This document shows positions 9,894-19,221 of a stretch of DNA of 64,000 nt, in pieces (positions within the stretch are counted from its first letter, which is position 1; every line of letters begins with the position of its first letter). Source of the DNA: Betaproteobacteria bacterium (GTDB taxonomy: Bacteria > Pseudomonadota > Gammaproteobacteria > Burkholderiales > SG8-41); NCBI GenBank assembly GCA_028292435.1, contig JAQGMI010000145.1, positions 45,259 through 109,258 of the forward strand, written 5' to 3'. The position numbers and the translations under genes are program-made. Under the pieces are notes generated by a model. That model did no database searches and was not told the origin of the DNA. It worked only from the letters and a program-made list of their open reading frames with translations.

Positions 9894-11507
9894 ATGGTCA
9901 TGCAAACGGCGACTTACGATTTCATCATCGTCGGCGCGGGATCCGCCGGTTGCGTGCTCGCCAATCGGCTAAGCGCCAATGGCCGCCATTCGGTGCTGCT
10001 GCTCGAAGCGGGCCCGCGCGATAACTACCTGTGGATACATTTGCCGATCGGCTATGCGAAGACCATGTTTCATCCGGTCTACAACTGGGGTTTTTATACC
10101 GAACCCGAACCGGGCATGAACAATCGCCAGGTTTATTGGCCGCGCGGCCGCGGCCTCGGCGGCTCGAGTTCGATCAACGGCTTGATCTATGTGCGCGGCC
10201 AGCACGAGGACTACGATCAGTGGGCGGCGCTCGGAAACGCGGGCTGGGGCTGGCGGGATGTGTTGCCGTATTTCAAAAAAAGCGAAGGCAATTCGCGGGG
10301 CGACAGCGAGCATCACAGCGGAGGCGGCCCACTGCACTGCTCTGACATCGGCAAGACGCATCCTTTGATGGACGCCATCATCGAAGGCGCCGGCGAACTC
10401 GGCATCCCGCAAAACGACGACTTTAACGGCGCACGCCAGGAAGGCGTCGGTTACTACCAACTGTTTACGCGCAATGGTTGGCGCTGCTCAACGGCAGTCG
10501 CGTACCTGAAGCCGGCACTTAGGCGTAGCAACCTGCGCATCGAGACCGATGCGCACGCGACCGCGCTGATGATGGAAGGCAAGCGCGCGACCGGTGTCCG
10601 CTATCGCCAGCGCGGCGTCGAATGCGAGGCGCGCGCGGGACGCGAGGTGCTGCTGGCTGCGGGTGCGCTGCAGAGTCCGCAGCTGCTCCAGTTGTCTGGC
10701 GTTGGCGATAGCGCGTTGCTGCAAGCGCACGGCGTACCGGTCGTGCACGATCTGGCCGGCGTCGGCGAGAACCTGCAGGATCATCTGCAGGCGCGCCTCA
10801 TGTACAAAGTCAAACAGCCGATCACGATAAACGACGCTTTGCGCAGTCCAATTGCGCGCATCAAGATGGGATGGCAATGGCTCGCGAATCGCAAAGGCCC
10901 GTTGGCGATCGGCATTAATCACGGCGGCATGTTCACGCGCGCGCTGCCCCAATCGACGACGCCCGACGTTCAATTTCATTTTGCCGCCTTGTCCGCTGAA
11001 ATGGCCGGCGCCAAAACGCATCCGTGGTCGGGCTGCACTTTCTCGGTGTGCCAACTGCGCCCGACCTCGCGCGGCACGGTCAAGATCAAATCGCGCGATC
11101 CGCTCGCGCCGCCCGCGCTGCAACCGAATTATCTGTCGAGTGAAGTCGATTGCCGCACGATGGTCGAAGGCGTCAAGCTCGCGCGCAAGCTCGCCCGGAC
11201 GCGGTCGATGTCCGCCCTGCTCGGCGACGAATATCGACCCGGCGACAGCGTGCGCAGTGACGACGAAGTGCTCGACTTCGTGCGCAATTACGGCGCGACG
11301 ATCTTTCATCCGGTCGGCACCTGCCGCATGGGAGACGATGCGCAAGCGGTGGTCGATGCGCGATTGAAAGTGCACGGCATCGCCGGCCTGCGCGTGGTTG
11401 ATGCTTCCATCATGCCGACACTGGTGTCAGGCAACACCAATGCGCCGGTCGTGATGATTGCGGAAAAAGCCGCCGATCTGATTCTCGAAGACGCTGCGCG
11501 TGCTTGA
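9894..11507 (+). CDS. GMC family FAD-dependent alcohol/choline dehydrogenase
   Basis: Flavoprotein of the glucose-methanol-choline family. The FAD-binding motif GAGSAGCVLANRLS is within the first 30 residues and LLLEAGPRDNYLW follows. GMC signature 1 is RGRGLGGSSSINGLIYVRG, signature 2 lies around AAGALQSPQLLQLSG, and the C-terminal catalytic region is FHPVGTCRMGDD with VVDASIMPTLVSGNTNAP. At 537 aa it is close to choline and aliphatic alcohol dehydrogenases. The substrate is unresolved; without betB or betI nearby, choline is not favoured. Two in-frame ATGs (9894 and 9900) are possible. Confidence 0.9.
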   Translation: MVMQTATYDFIIVGAGSAGCVLANRLSANGRHSVLLLEAGPRDNYLWIHLPIGYAKTMFHPVYNWGFYTEPEPGMNNRQVYWPRGRGLGGSSSINGLIYVRGQHEDYDQWAALGNAGWGWRDVLPYFKKSEGNSRGDSEHHSGGGPLHCSDIGKTHPLMDAIIEGAGELGIPQNDDFNGARQEGVGYYQLFTRNGWRCSTAVAYLKPALRRSNLRIETDAHATALMMEGKRATGVRYRQRGVECEARAGREVLLAAGALQSPQLLQLSGVGDSALLQAHGVPVVHDLAGVGENLQDHLQARLMYKVKQPITINDALRSPIARIKMGWQWLANRKGPLAIGINHGGMFTRALPQSTTPDVQFHFAALSAEMAGAKTHPWSGCTFSVCQLRPTSRGTVKIKSRDPLAPPALQPNYLSSEVDCRTMVEGVKLARKLARTRSMSALLGDEYRPGDSVRSDDEVLDFVRNYGATIFHPVGTCRMGDDAQAVVDARLKVHGIAGLRVVDASIMPTLVSGNTNAPVVMIAEKAADLILEDAARA

Positions 11508-11598
11508 ACATCGCCGCATTTGTCATGCCGTGGCGATTGCACTACGATGAATCCTGCGCTGCATTGCGCATTGTTGCGACTAACTGAGGAGCGCCGTC

Positions 11599-12381
11599 AT
11601 GAGTGAAGAGAATCCGTATCAAATGCCGGGTTCACCCGCCGCGCCCGTGGTTGCCGCACCCGCGGCGTCATCTACGTCGCCGCGCCCGGTCGATGCAGGC
11701 CGCGGCTGGGACTGGATTGCCGACGCATTCGCGTTATTCAAAAAACAACCGGGTACGTGGATTCTGATCCTGATTGTTGCTGTCGTCTGTGCAATGCTGC
11801 TCGCGATGGTGCCGGTTATCGGCGCACTCGCCAATTTTTTGCTCATGCAAATTTTCATGGGCGGATTGATGCTCGGCTGCCGCGCGCTCGCGAATAATGA
11901 ACCCTTCGAGCTCGCGCATTTGTTCGCAGGCTTCAAGCACAACACCGGCGATCTGGTCGTGCTTGGCGTGCTCGCACTGGCCGGTTGGGTCGTCAGCATG
12001 ATTCCCGCCATCGCGATCATGGGCTTCGGCGCGTTCATGGCGTTGCTGATGGGCAGCACGCCGGCGGCGCATATTGGCGGGATGGGTCTCTCGATCCTGC
12101 TCGCCTTGCTGGTCATGCTGGCGCTCGCCATTCCGCTGTATATGGCGTTATGGTTCAGTCCGGCGCTGGTCGCGTTGAACAATTTGAAACCGGTCGAGGC
12201 GATGAAGGCCAGCTTTATCGGCTGCCTCAAAAACATCGTCCCCTTTCTCGTCTACAGCGTAATCATGATGGTGTTTTGCATCGTTGCTGCGATTCCGCTG
12301 GGGCTGGGCTTTCTCGTGCTGGGTCCGGTGTGGGTCGCGTCGGTCTATACGAGCTATCGCGACATCTTTACTGTGCCCTAA
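11599..12381 (+). CDS. BPSS1780-type polytopic membrane protein
   Basis: Unknown function; I recognise it as the family annotated BPSS1780, common in betaproteobacteria. About 35 Pro/Ala-rich residues with no helix precede GRGWDWIADAFALFKKQPGTW, the family's most conserved segment, and then five to six membrane helices. GAGGAGC lies before the ATG. It is read in the same direction as its neighbours but has no functional link I can see. The length of 260 aa is typical. Confidence 0.75.
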   Translation: MSEENPYQMPGSPAAPVVAAPAASSTSPRPVDAGRGWDWIADAFALFKKQPGTWILILIVAVVCAMLLAMVPVIGALANFLLMQIFMGGLMLGCRALANNEPFELAHLFAGFKHNTGDLVVLGVLALAGWVVSMIPAIAIMGFGAFMALLMGSTPAAHIGGMGLSILLALLVMLALAIPLYMALWFSPALVALNNLKPVEAMKASFIGCLKNIVPFLVYSVIMMVFCIVAAIPLGLGFLVLGPVWVASVYTSYRDIFTVP

Positions 12382-12401
12382 ACGCGACGCGCGGAGCGGT
12401 C

Positions 12402-13712
12402 ATGGGTTGCTGTCATCATTATTTCGCGCCGGCTGAGGGCGGCGACAATGCGTTCACAATAGATGCGTCGACGCTGACGTTTGGCGCCGGCTGTCTGCGC
12501 GAGGCGGGTGAGCAGGCGCGCGGGCTTGGCATGAAACGCGTCGGCATCTATACCGATGCCGGCGTTAAAAAGCTGCCGCCGCTCGGCACGGTCACGGGTT
12601 CGCTCAAAGCAGCCGGCATTGACTACGCCATTTACGATGAAGTGAGAGTCGAGCCGACGGATGCGTCTTTTACCGCGGCGGCACGCTTTGCGGCCGACGG
12701 GAAATTCGACGGCTTTCTCTCGCTCGGTGGCGGCTCGGTCATGGATACCTGCAAAGCCGCGAATTTATATTCGACTTATCCGGCCGATTTCCTGACTTAC
12801 GTGAACGCGCCGATCGGCGGTGGCCAGCCGATTTCCGGGCCGTTGAAGCCGCACATCGCGTGCCCGACGACCGCCGGCACCGGTTCCGAGGCCACCGGCA
12901 TTGCGATCTTCGATTTGCTCGCGATGAAAGCGAAGACCGGCATTCAATCGCGCCACTTAAAGCCGACCACCGGCCTGATCGATCCTGAAGTGACGGCAAC
13001 ACTGCCCTCGACCATCGTCGCCTCAACGGGGTTCGACGCGATGTCGCACGCGCTCGAAACGTTGACCGATATCTCGTATGCGCGGCGCGCGCGCCAGCCG
13101 CGCGGCAGTGCGCGGCCGCCGTCGCAGGGGGCGAATCCGTTCAGCGACATGGTTGCATTCGAATCATTAGGCCTTATCGGCAAATATCTGGTGCGCGCGG
13201 TGAACGATCCCGCCGACACCGAGGCGCGCGCTGAAATGATGTATGCGGCGACCCTGGCGGGGATCGCGTTCGGCAATGCGGGTTGCCATCTGCCGCACGG
13301 CATGTCGTACGCGGTGTCGGGCCTGGTGCGCGAATATCGCGCGCCGCATTATCCGCAGCACGAACCGTTCGTGCCGCACGGCATGTCCGTCGTGCTGAAC
13401 GCGCCGTCGGTCTATCGCTTCACTGCGAGTGCCTGTCCCGATCGCCATCTCGATGCGGCCCAGCGGCTGGGGGCCGACGTGCGCGGTGCGACGCCCGCCG
13501 ATGCCGGCGAAGTGCTCGCCGGACAAATCATCCGCTTCATGCAGGCGACGCGCTTTCCGGGCGGCCTCGGTTCGATCGGTTTCACCGAGCGCGATCTCGA
13601 CGCGCTCGTCGAGGGCGCCTGGCCGCAGCAGCGCGTGATCAAAAACGCGCCGCGTGAGGTGAGCCGCGACGATTTACGCGAACTCTTTCGCGGCGCACTC
13701 GCGTACTGGTAA
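12402..13712 (+). CDS. iron-containing alcohol dehydrogenase, hydroxyacid-oxoacid transhydrogenase type
   Basis: Group III iron-containing dehydrogenase. The start MGCCHHYFAPAEGGDNAFTID and the NAD(P)-binding GGGSVMDTCKAAN resemble hydroxyacid-oxoacid transhydrogenase (ADHFE1/HOT), which couples 4-hydroxybutyrate oxidation to 2-oxoglutarate reduction. CPTTAGTGSEATG and metal-site residues in GFDAMSHALET and GCHLPHGMSYAVSG are visible. ATG 12402 is supported by GGAG and the conserved N-terminus; the frame stays open further upstream into the membrane-protein gene but that part looks like shadow. At 436 aa it is slightly shorter than mammalian HOT without its mitochondrial presequence. Other group III specificities remain possible. 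Confidence 0.85.
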   Translation: MGCCHHYFAPAEGGDNAFTIDASTLTFGAGCLREAGEQARGLGMKRVGIYTDAGVKKLPPLGTVTGSLKAAGIDYAIYDEVRVEPTDASFTAAARFAADGKFDGFLSLGGGSVMDTCKAANLYSTYPADFLTYVNAPIGGGQPISGPLKPHIACPTTAGTGSEATGIAIFDLLAMKAKTGIQSRHLKPTTGLIDPEVTATLPSTIVASTGFDAMSHALETLTDISYARRARQPRGSARPPSQGANPFSDMVAFESLGLIGKYLVRAVNDPADTEARAEMMYAATLAGIAFGNAGCHLPHGMSYAVSGLVREYRAPHYPQHEPFVPHGMSVVLNAPSVYRFTASACPDRHLDAAQRLGADVRGATPADAGEVLAGQIIRFMQATRFPGGLGSIGFTERDLDALVEGAWPQQRVIKNAPREVSRDDLRELFRGALAYW

Positions 13713-13784
13713 CGAATGCAGCGCGCGATGTCGAATCGAATCCATTTCCGGATAGCAGGCGCGCCGCGCCCCCGCGGCTTTTAA

Positions 13785-14696
13785 TTGCGCCGCTCGCCGT
13801 ACTTCCCTTATCTGCTGCTGGCGGTCGCCGTGCTGTTCTGGGCCGGCAACTGGGTATTTGCGCGCGCGCTGCGCTTTGATGTGCCGCCGGTCGCGCTCGC
13901 TTTCTGGCGCTGGATGGTCGCGCTCGTGATCCTGACGCCGTTCGCCTATGCGCACGTGCGCCGGCAGTGGAGCGACATCAAGAGTGCATTGCCCATACTT
14001 GCGCTGCTCGCGCTGCTCGCGACGGTGTTCCAACACATTCCCGTTTACATCGGACTGCGTGAAACCACGGCGACCAACGGCGCGCTGTTAAATTCCATCA
14101 CGCCCGTGTTCATTCTCATGCTGTCGCGCGCGCTGGTCGGCGAGCGCCTGAGCATCATGCAAATTGCCGGCGTTTCGATGTCGCTCGCCGGCGTCGCGGT
14201 AATTCTCGCCGCCGGCGATCTGGCGGCGCTCGCCAATCTTGAGCTCAACCGCGGCGACTTGTGGGTGCTGGTTGCCACGCTTTCATGGGCAATTTACACG
14301 GTGTGCCTGCGCTGGCGGCCCGCGCAGCTCAACCTGCTCGCCATGCTGTGGGTCATCGCGGTGATCGGCGTAGTCGCCATGGTGCCGTTCTATGCATGGG
14401 AAATTTCTGCCGGGCGCACGTTTCAGCCGACAACCGCCGTACTGTCGTGCCTGCTCTACATCGGCGCGTTGTCCACGGTCGTTTCGTACGTGTTCTGGAA
14501 TCGCGCCGTGCAGCAGATCGGCGCGAACCGCGCCGGACCGTTCATGTATCTGATGCTCGTCTACACGCCACTGCTCGCGATCGTGTTTTTGGGTGAGCGG
14601 TTGCATCTTTATCACCTGGCCGGCTGCGTATTGATACTCGGCGGAATCTACCTGACGACTCGCGGCCGGCCGGTCAGCGCGCCGCCCGATTTATAG
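13785..14696 (+). CDS. EamA/DMT family transporter
   Basis: Ten-helix drug/metabolite transporter made of two EamA repeats. The first helix FPYLLLAVAVLFWAGNWVFARAL carries the family's WaGNwv pattern and the second repeat begins at GDLWVLVATLSWAIYTVCLRW. The best start is TTG 13785, since no ATG or GTG precedes the first helix in frame; no clear ribosome site is visible, so the start is uncertain. The substrate is unknown. It lies 129 bases upstream of xsc, separated by that gene's own control region. Confidence 0.85.
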   Translation: MRRSPYFPYLLLAVAVLFWAGNWVFARALRFDVPPVALAFWRWMVALVILTPFAYAHVRRQWSDIKSALPILALLALLATVFQHIPVYIGLRETTATNGALLNSITPVFILMLSRALVGERLSIMQIAGVSMSLAGVAVILAAGDLAALANLELNRGDLWVLVATLSWAIYTVCLRWRPAQLNLLAMLWVIAVIGVVAMVPFYAWEISAGRTFQPTTAVLSCLLYIGALSTVVSYVFWNRAVQQIGANRAGPFMYLMLVYTPLLAIVFLGERLHLYHLAGCVLILGGIYLTTRGRPVSAPPDL

Positions 14697-14709
14697 CGGT
14701 CACGCGCAA

Positions 14710-14723
14710 TGTAAGCGCTTCCA
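14710..14723 (+). promoter_or_regulatory. predicted LacI/GalR-family operator upstream of xsc
   Basis: TGTAAGCGCTTCCA fits the pseudo-palindromic LacI-family consensus TGnAAnCGnTTnCA at every fixed position, with the usual central CG. It ends about 100 bases before the xsc ATG and about 18 bases before a possible -10 (TAAACT at 14742-14747). Two LacI-type regulators lie just downstream of xsc, which makes a local regulator plausible. Confidence 0.6.
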
Positions 14724-14825
14724 AAAAAACGGGTGACGCGCTAAACTGCGCCCCTCTGTTTCGCGCAATTACCTTCGCGTTACTACCTCAAAACGCCGCC
14801 GAATTCTGCCTGCCAGGAGACCACC

Positions 14826-16586
14826 ATGAACACCATGACCGAAATTAAAAATCTTGCCGTCCAATCCGGCAAAGTGCGCATGACGCCAAGCGAAGCGTTC
14901 GTTGAAACACTGGTCGCGCAAGGGGTCAAGGATACGTTCGGCATCGTCGGCAGTGCGTACATGGATGCGCATGACTTGTTTCCGCTCGCGGGGATTCGTT
15001 TTATTTCAGTCGCGCACGAGCAGAACGCCGCGCATATGGCCGACGGCTATTCGCGCGTGACCGGCAAGCACGGCGTGTGTATCGCCCAAAACGGTCCCGG
15101 CATCACGAATTTCGTAACCGGCATTGCGGCCGCATACTGGGCGCATTCACCGGTCATCTGCATCACGCCCGAGTCGGGCAGCCTGACGATGGGCCTCGGC
15201 GGTTTTCAGGAAACCGAGCAGATGCCGATCTTTTCGAAGATCACGAAGTGGCAGGTGCATATCAATTCGCCGCTGCGCATGGCCGAGCTCATGCACCGCG
15301 CGTTCACGATTGCGATGCACGACCGCGGTCCCGTGCAGGTCAACATCCCGCGCGATTACTATTACGGCGAAGGCGATTACGAAATCCAGGCGCCGCAAAA
15401 AATCGAGCGTAGCGCAGGTGGCCCGGAATCGCTGGATGCGGCCGCGCGGTTGCTCGCCAAGGCCAAATTCCCGGTGATCCTGTCGGGTGGCGGCGTCGTG
15501 ATGGCGAACGGCATCAAGGAGTGCGTTGCGCTTGCCGAATATCTGACCGCGCCGGTCGTCAACAGTTATCTGCACAACGATTCATTCCCGGCGAGCCACG
15601 CGCTCGCGTGCGGCCCGCTCGGTTATCAAGGCTCAAAAGCGGCGATGAAACTGATCTCGCGCGCCGACGTTGTCCTGGCACTCGGTTCGCGGCTCGGACC
15701 TTTCGGAACGCTGCCGCAGCACGGCATGGAATACTGGCCGAAAAATGCGAAGATCATCCAGATCGACGCCGACCCGCGCATGCTCGGCCTGGTCAAGAAA
15801 GTGTCGATCGGCATTTGCGGCGATGCGAAATTGGCGGCGCGCGAATTACTGCAGCGCCTGCAAGCCTACGGCAAGATGCCGCCGAATAAAGCGCGGCTTG
15901 CTGACGTCAGAAAAGAGAAAGACGCGTGGGTGCAGGAGCTCGCGAAATGGCCGTCTCCGAATGAGAAAGGCCGCATCGGTCCGCGTCAGGCGCTTGCCGC
16001 GCTCGCCAAAGCGATGCCGAAAAACGCGATGGTATCGACCGACATCGGCAACGTGTGCTCGGTGTCGAATTCATATCTGAATTTCGACACGGCGCCGAGT
16101 TTTCTCGCCGCGATGAGCTTCGGCAATTGCGGCTACTCGTATCCCGCGGCGATTGGCGCCAAAGTAGGGCGCCCGGACCGGCCTGCCATCGCCTACGTCG
16201 GCGACGGTGCCTGGGGCATGAGCCTCGCCGAAGTCATGACCTGCGTGCGCGAAGACATTCCAGTGGTTGCGGTCGTGTTCAACAACGGCCAGTGGGGCGC
16301 TGAAAAGAAGAACCAGATTGATTACTTCAGTAACCGCTTCCTCGGCACCAACCTCGACAACCCGAATTTCGCCGACGTCGCGCAGGCGATGGGCGCCAAG
16401 GGCATGACTGTCGACAACGTCGGCGACATCGGCGACGCGCTCAAGACCGCGGTGAAATCGAACAAGCCGACGGTGATCAACCTGATGCTCACGCGCGAAC
16501 TCGGTGATCCGTTCCGCCGCGATGCGTTCAAGCAACCGAAGCGCCTGCTCGCCAAGTACAAGAAGTTCAGCGCGAAAGGCGTTTAA
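14826..16586 (+). CDS. xsc: sulfoacetaldehyde acetyltransferase
   Basis: Thiamine-diphosphate enzyme that converts sulfoacetaldehyde plus phosphate to acetyl phosphate and sulfite, the desulfonation step of taurine, isethionate and related sulfonate degradation. AHEQNAAHMADGYSR holds the ThDP-activating Glu65. CIAQNGPGITNFVTG, GGFQETEQMPIF and HDRGPVQVNIPRDY are Xsc-like features that set it apart from acetolactate synthase. The ThDP/Mg motif runs from GDGAWG to NNGQWG in the C-terminal domain. CAGGAG lies upstream of the ATG. At 586 aa it matches Xsc. No taurine or isethionate genes, pta or sulfite exporter are adjacent, which is unusual. Confidence 0.88.
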   Translation: MNTMTEIKNLAVQSGKVRMTPSEAFVETLVAQGVKDTFGIVGSAYMDAHDLFPLAGIRFISVAHEQNAAHMADGYSRVTGKHGVCIAQNGPGITNFVTGIAAAYWAHSPVICITPESGSLTMGLGGFQETEQMPIFSKITKWQVHINSPLRMAELMHRAFTIAMHDRGPVQVNIPRDYYYGEGDYEIQAPQKIERSAGGPESLDAAARLLAKAKFPVILSGGGVVMANGIKECVALAEYLTAPVVNSYLHNDSFPASHALACGPLGYQGSKAAMKLISRADVVLALGSRLGPFGTLPQHGMEYWPKNAKIIQIDADPRMLGLVKKVSIGICGDAKLAARELLQRLQAYGKMPPNKARLADVRKEKDAWVQELAKWPSPNEKGRIGPRQALAALAKAMPKNAMVSTDIGNVCSVSNSYLNFDTAPSFLAAMSFGNCGYSYPAAIGAKVGRPDRPAIAYVGDGAWGMSLAEVMTCVREDIPVVAVVFNNGQWGAEKKNQIDYFSNRFLGTNLDNPNFADVAQAMGAKGMTVDNVGDIGDALKTAVKSNKPTVINLMLTRELGDPFRRDAFKQPKRLLAKYKKFSAKGV

Positions 16587-16610
16587 GCAGGTATGCACAG
16601 CAGCACAATA

Positions 16611-16638
16611 AAGAGCCGGCGCAAGTCGGCTTTTTATT
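16611..16638 (+). terminator. intrinsic terminator after xsc
   Basis: AGCCGG and TCGGCT form a stem (one G-T pair) around a CGCAAG loop, followed by TTTTTATT. It separates xsc from the downstream lacI genes. Confidence 0.75.
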
Positions 16639-16692
16639 GTAAGACGGCCGCTGGTTATCCAGCAGGCATGAATTATTCGATGCAGGTGCGCA

Positions 16693-17718
16693 TTGAGCAA
16701 ACCGGCCGCTAAACTCATCGACGTCGCCCGTCTCGCGGGCGTCTGCAATGCCACGGTATCGCGCGCGCTGGCGCGCGAGCCAACCGTCAGCGCTGAAATG
16801 CTGAAGCGCGTCGAAGCGGCGGCACGCGAGCTTGGCTATGTCCCTCACGGCGCGGCAAGCGCGCTGCGCGCGCGCCGCAGCCGCACCGTCGGCGCGGTGC
16901 TGCCGACACTCGACAATATGCTGTACGCGAAAGCGACCCATGCACTGCAAAAGGCGCTCGATGACAGCGGTTATATGCTGCTGCTCGCGTGCCACGACTT
17001 CGACCTCAAAAACGAGATTAAGGTCGTGCGCTCGCTGATCGAGCGCGGCATCGATGGCCTGGTGCTGATCGGCGCCGAACACGATGATGAACTGCATCAG
17101 ATGCTCGATGCGAACAAGACACCGTACTTGCTGACCTGGGCGCTCGACGGCACCGGACTCCATCCGTGTGTCGGCTTCGACAACCGCACCGCTGCCATGC
17201 GCGTCGCCAACTACCTGCTTGATATCGGCCACCGCGATTTCGCGATGATTTCCGGCGTTATCGCCGGCAACGACCGGGCGAGAAAGCGGGTCGCCGGCGT
17301 GCGTGACGCGCTTCACGCACGCGGTCTCGAACTACCGTCGCACCACCTGATTGAAACGCCGTTTACGCTCGCTGCGGGCCGCGAGGCGATGCAAACACTG
17401 CTCACATCAACATCACGTCCGAGCGCCGTAATCTGTGGCAACGACGTCATGGCAGTCGGCGCGGTCTCCGAATGTCTTGCCCGTTCGATCGACGTGCCGG
17501 GTGAAATCTCGGTGACCGGTTTTGACGACATGGAGGCCGCGTCGATTCTGTCGCCCGCATTGACGACTGTCCGCGTGCCGATGCGTGAACTGGGCTACGC
17601 AGCGGCACAGCAGATCCTCGCTCATATTGGCGGCAAGCCCGCCGCGCGCGTGACCGAACTCGCGGTCGACCTCATCGTGCGCGGCACGACGGCGCCGCCG
17701 CGCGCGGGCCGCCGGTGA
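16693..17718 (+). CDS. LacI family transcriptional regulator (first of tandem pair)
   Basis: DNA-binding regulator with an N-terminal helix-turn-helix (LIDVARLAGVCNATVSRALA, residues 8-27), the hinge helix region around HGAASALRARRSRTVGAVLP, and a periplasmic-binding-protein-like effector domain ending in VTGFDDMEAASILSPALTTVRVP. The start is TTG 16693 with AGGTG upstream; no in-frame ATG is available. It is closely similar along its whole length to the next gene, which points to tandem duplication. A role in controlling xsc is inferred from position and a matching operator, not proven; the effector is unknown. Confidence 0.88.
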   Translation: MSKPAAKLIDVARLAGVCNATVSRALAREPTVSAEMLKRVEAAARELGYVPHGAASALRARRSRTVGAVLPTLDNMLYAKATHALQKALDDSGYMLLLACHDFDLKNEIKVVRSLIERGIDGLVLIGAEHDDELHQMLDANKTPYLLTWALDGTGLHPCVGFDNRTAAMRVANYLLDIGHRDFAMISGVIAGNDRARKRVAGVRDALHARGLELPSHHLIETPFTLAAGREAMQTLLTSTSRPSAVICGNDVMAVGAVSECLARSIDVPGEISVTGFDDMEAASILSPALTTVRVPMRELGYAAAQQILAHIGGKPAARVTELAVDLIVRGTTAPPRAGRR

Positions 17719-17729
17719 AATCGCTTGCC
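17716..17729 (+). promoter_or_regulatory. predicted LacI-family operator before second lacI gene
   Basis: TGAAATCGCTTGCC matches TGnAAnCGnTTnCA except at the last base. It overlaps the stop codon of the first lacI gene and lies about 55 bases before the second one's start, where an autoregulatory site would be expected. Confidence 0.45.
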
Positions 17730-17782
17730 GCTGCATCGGCGAGTTGCTACGCTCGCCGCTGCTTGCAATTCAAGGCCATCGT

Positions 17783-18832
17783 TTGATTAAAACCTCGCGC
17801 AAAAACGCCAAGCTGAGCGACGTCGCGCGCCTGGCGAAAGTGTCGACGGCGACGGCGTCGCGCGCCCTCATGCTGCCGCACAAGGTCAGGCCCTGCACGC
17901 TTGAACGAGTGCAGGCGGCCGTACGCGGACTGGGTTACGTCGCGCATGGGGCTGCGCGCGCGCTGGCATCGCGGCGCACGCACACGATTGGCGCGGTGGT
18001 GCCGACGCTCGACAACGCGATCTTCGCCAATACGACGCACGCGTTGCAGAAACAATTCGATGCAGCCGGCTACACCTTGCTGCTCGCGTGTCACGAATTC
18101 GATGCCGCCGTCGAAGTGCGGCTGACCCGCGCGCTGATCGAACGCGGCATCGACGGCCTGGTGCTGCTCGGCACTTCACACGATCCGCAGATTTACGCGA
18201 TGATCACGCAGCGCAAGATCCCGTACGTGTTGACGTGGGCGCTCGATACGAGCGGCGCGCATCACTGCGTCGGCTTCAATAATCGCGCGGCGGCTGTGCA
18301 ACTGACCAATCATCTGCTCGAGCTTGGCCATCGTGAATTTGCAATGATTTCAGGCGTGACCGCCAACAATGAGCGCGCGCGCGACCGCTTGCAGGGCATA
18401 CGCGATGCGCTGGCGGCACGCGGCATCAAGCTGGCGCCCGAGCGCGTAATCGAGAAACCGTATTCGCTTGCCAGCGGACGCGAAGGCCTCGGCGTGCTGA
18501 TGGCGAGTGTGCGGCCGCCAACTGCAGTCCTGTGCGGCAACGACGTGCTCGCGATCGGTGCGATCGCCGAATGCAATGCGCTGGGCATCGCGGTGCCGCG
18601 TCAAGTGTCGATCACCGGTTTCGACGACATGGAAATCGCCTCGCTGCTGTCGCCCGGGCTGACAACCGTGCATTTCCCGACGCTCGAACTGGGACAACTG
18701 GCCGCGGCGAACCTGCTGGCTCAACTGGCAGGCGGGAACGCCGCCAAGCGCCATGAATTGCCGATAGAACTCAAAGTGAGAGGCACCACCGCGCCGCCGG
18801 TCCGCGCGCAGTTGCGCACTGCCAGGCGTTGA
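17783..18832 (+). CDS. LacI family transcriptional regulator (second of tandem pair)
   Basis: Paralogue of the preceding gene. Helix-turn-helix KLSDVARLAKVSTATASRAL, then hinge and effector domains with near-identical blocks (THALQK, LIERGIDGLVLLG, VGFNNR, GFDDMEIASLLSPGLTTVHFP). I choose TTG 17783 because it aligns with its neighbour's start and has AAGG seven bases upstream; TTG 17744 is an alternative that adds 13 residues. Conserved effector-domain residues suggest the two may bind related ligands or form hetero-oligomers; this is inference. It shares one base with the next gene (TGATG). Confidence 0.87.
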   Translation: MIKTSRKNAKLSDVARLAKVSTATASRALMLPHKVRPCTLERVQAAVRGLGYVAHGAARALASRRTHTIGAVVPTLDNAIFANTTHALQKQFDAAGYTLLLACHEFDAAVEVRLTRALIERGIDGLVLLGTSHDPQIYAMITQRKIPYVLTWALDTSGAHHCVGFNNRAAAVQLTNHLLELGHREFAMISGVTANNERARDRLQGIRDALAARGIKLAPERVIEKPYSLASGREGLGVLMASVRPPTAVLCGNDVLAIGAIAECNALGIAVPRQVSITGFDDMEIASLLSPGLTTVHFPTLELGQLAAANLLAQLAGGNAAKRHELPIELKVRGTTAPPVRAQLRTARR

Positions 18833-19221
18833 TGGCAAAAAAAACCGCGCGTCGCCGCGCGCCGCTCGAGCAACTGCATTTGCTGCTCGACGAAACCGAC
18901 ATTCGCCAGAACAAGAAAGTGCTCGGCGTTTATCGCGACCACCATGCCCACCATGCGATTGTCTACAAGATCAGCAAGACGAAGCTTTCATTCGTTGAAA
19001 TGAAGAAAGGCCGGCTCGTGACGCAATCGATCCCCGACAAGAAGTTCTTTGACGATCGCCGTTTCGAACGCATCGAGTATCCGCTCGAGCGGGCAGTCGA
19101 GAATTTCCTGCGCCACGGCGGCGGCATATCGGACTCCGCGCGCCGAGAACTGCTCAGTGTCCTTAAGGAGGCGCAGCACGAGGGACGCGTGCCGTTGCCG
19201 CTCTTCAGCCAAACCGCATGA
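18832..19221 (+). CDS. hypothetical protein, basic and His-rich, 129 aa
   Basis: I do not recognise this protein. It has a basic N-terminus (AKKTARRRAP), no signal peptide or membrane segment, a RDHHAHHAIVYKISKTKLSF strand-like segment, and many charged residues toward the C-terminus, ending in a predicted helix (SARRELLSVLKEAQ). Cytoplasmic localisation is likely. Its ATG overlaps the stop of the second lacI gene by one base, and its own stop overlaps the next start as ATGA, so translation is probably coupled along lacI-lacI-this-small membrane protein. The function is unknown; codon use looks like that of its neighbours. Confidence 0.75.
   Translation: MAKKTARRRAPLEQLHLLLDETDIRQNKKVLGVYRDHHAHHAIVYKISKTKLSFVEMKKGRLVTQSIPDKKFFDDRRFERIEYPLERAVENFLRHGGGISDSARRELLSVLKEAQHEGRVPLPLFSQTA

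Noticed and set aside
10488..11375. Long minus-strand open frame opposite the GMC oxidoreductase
   Set aside because: Antisense shadow of a strong coding region; composition is Arg/His/Ala-rich without motifs.
14826..16586. Acetolactate synthase or another ThDP carboligase instead of xsc
   Set aside because: The segments IAQNGPGITNFVTG and GGFQETEQM and overall length fit Xsc; no IlvN-like partner is present.
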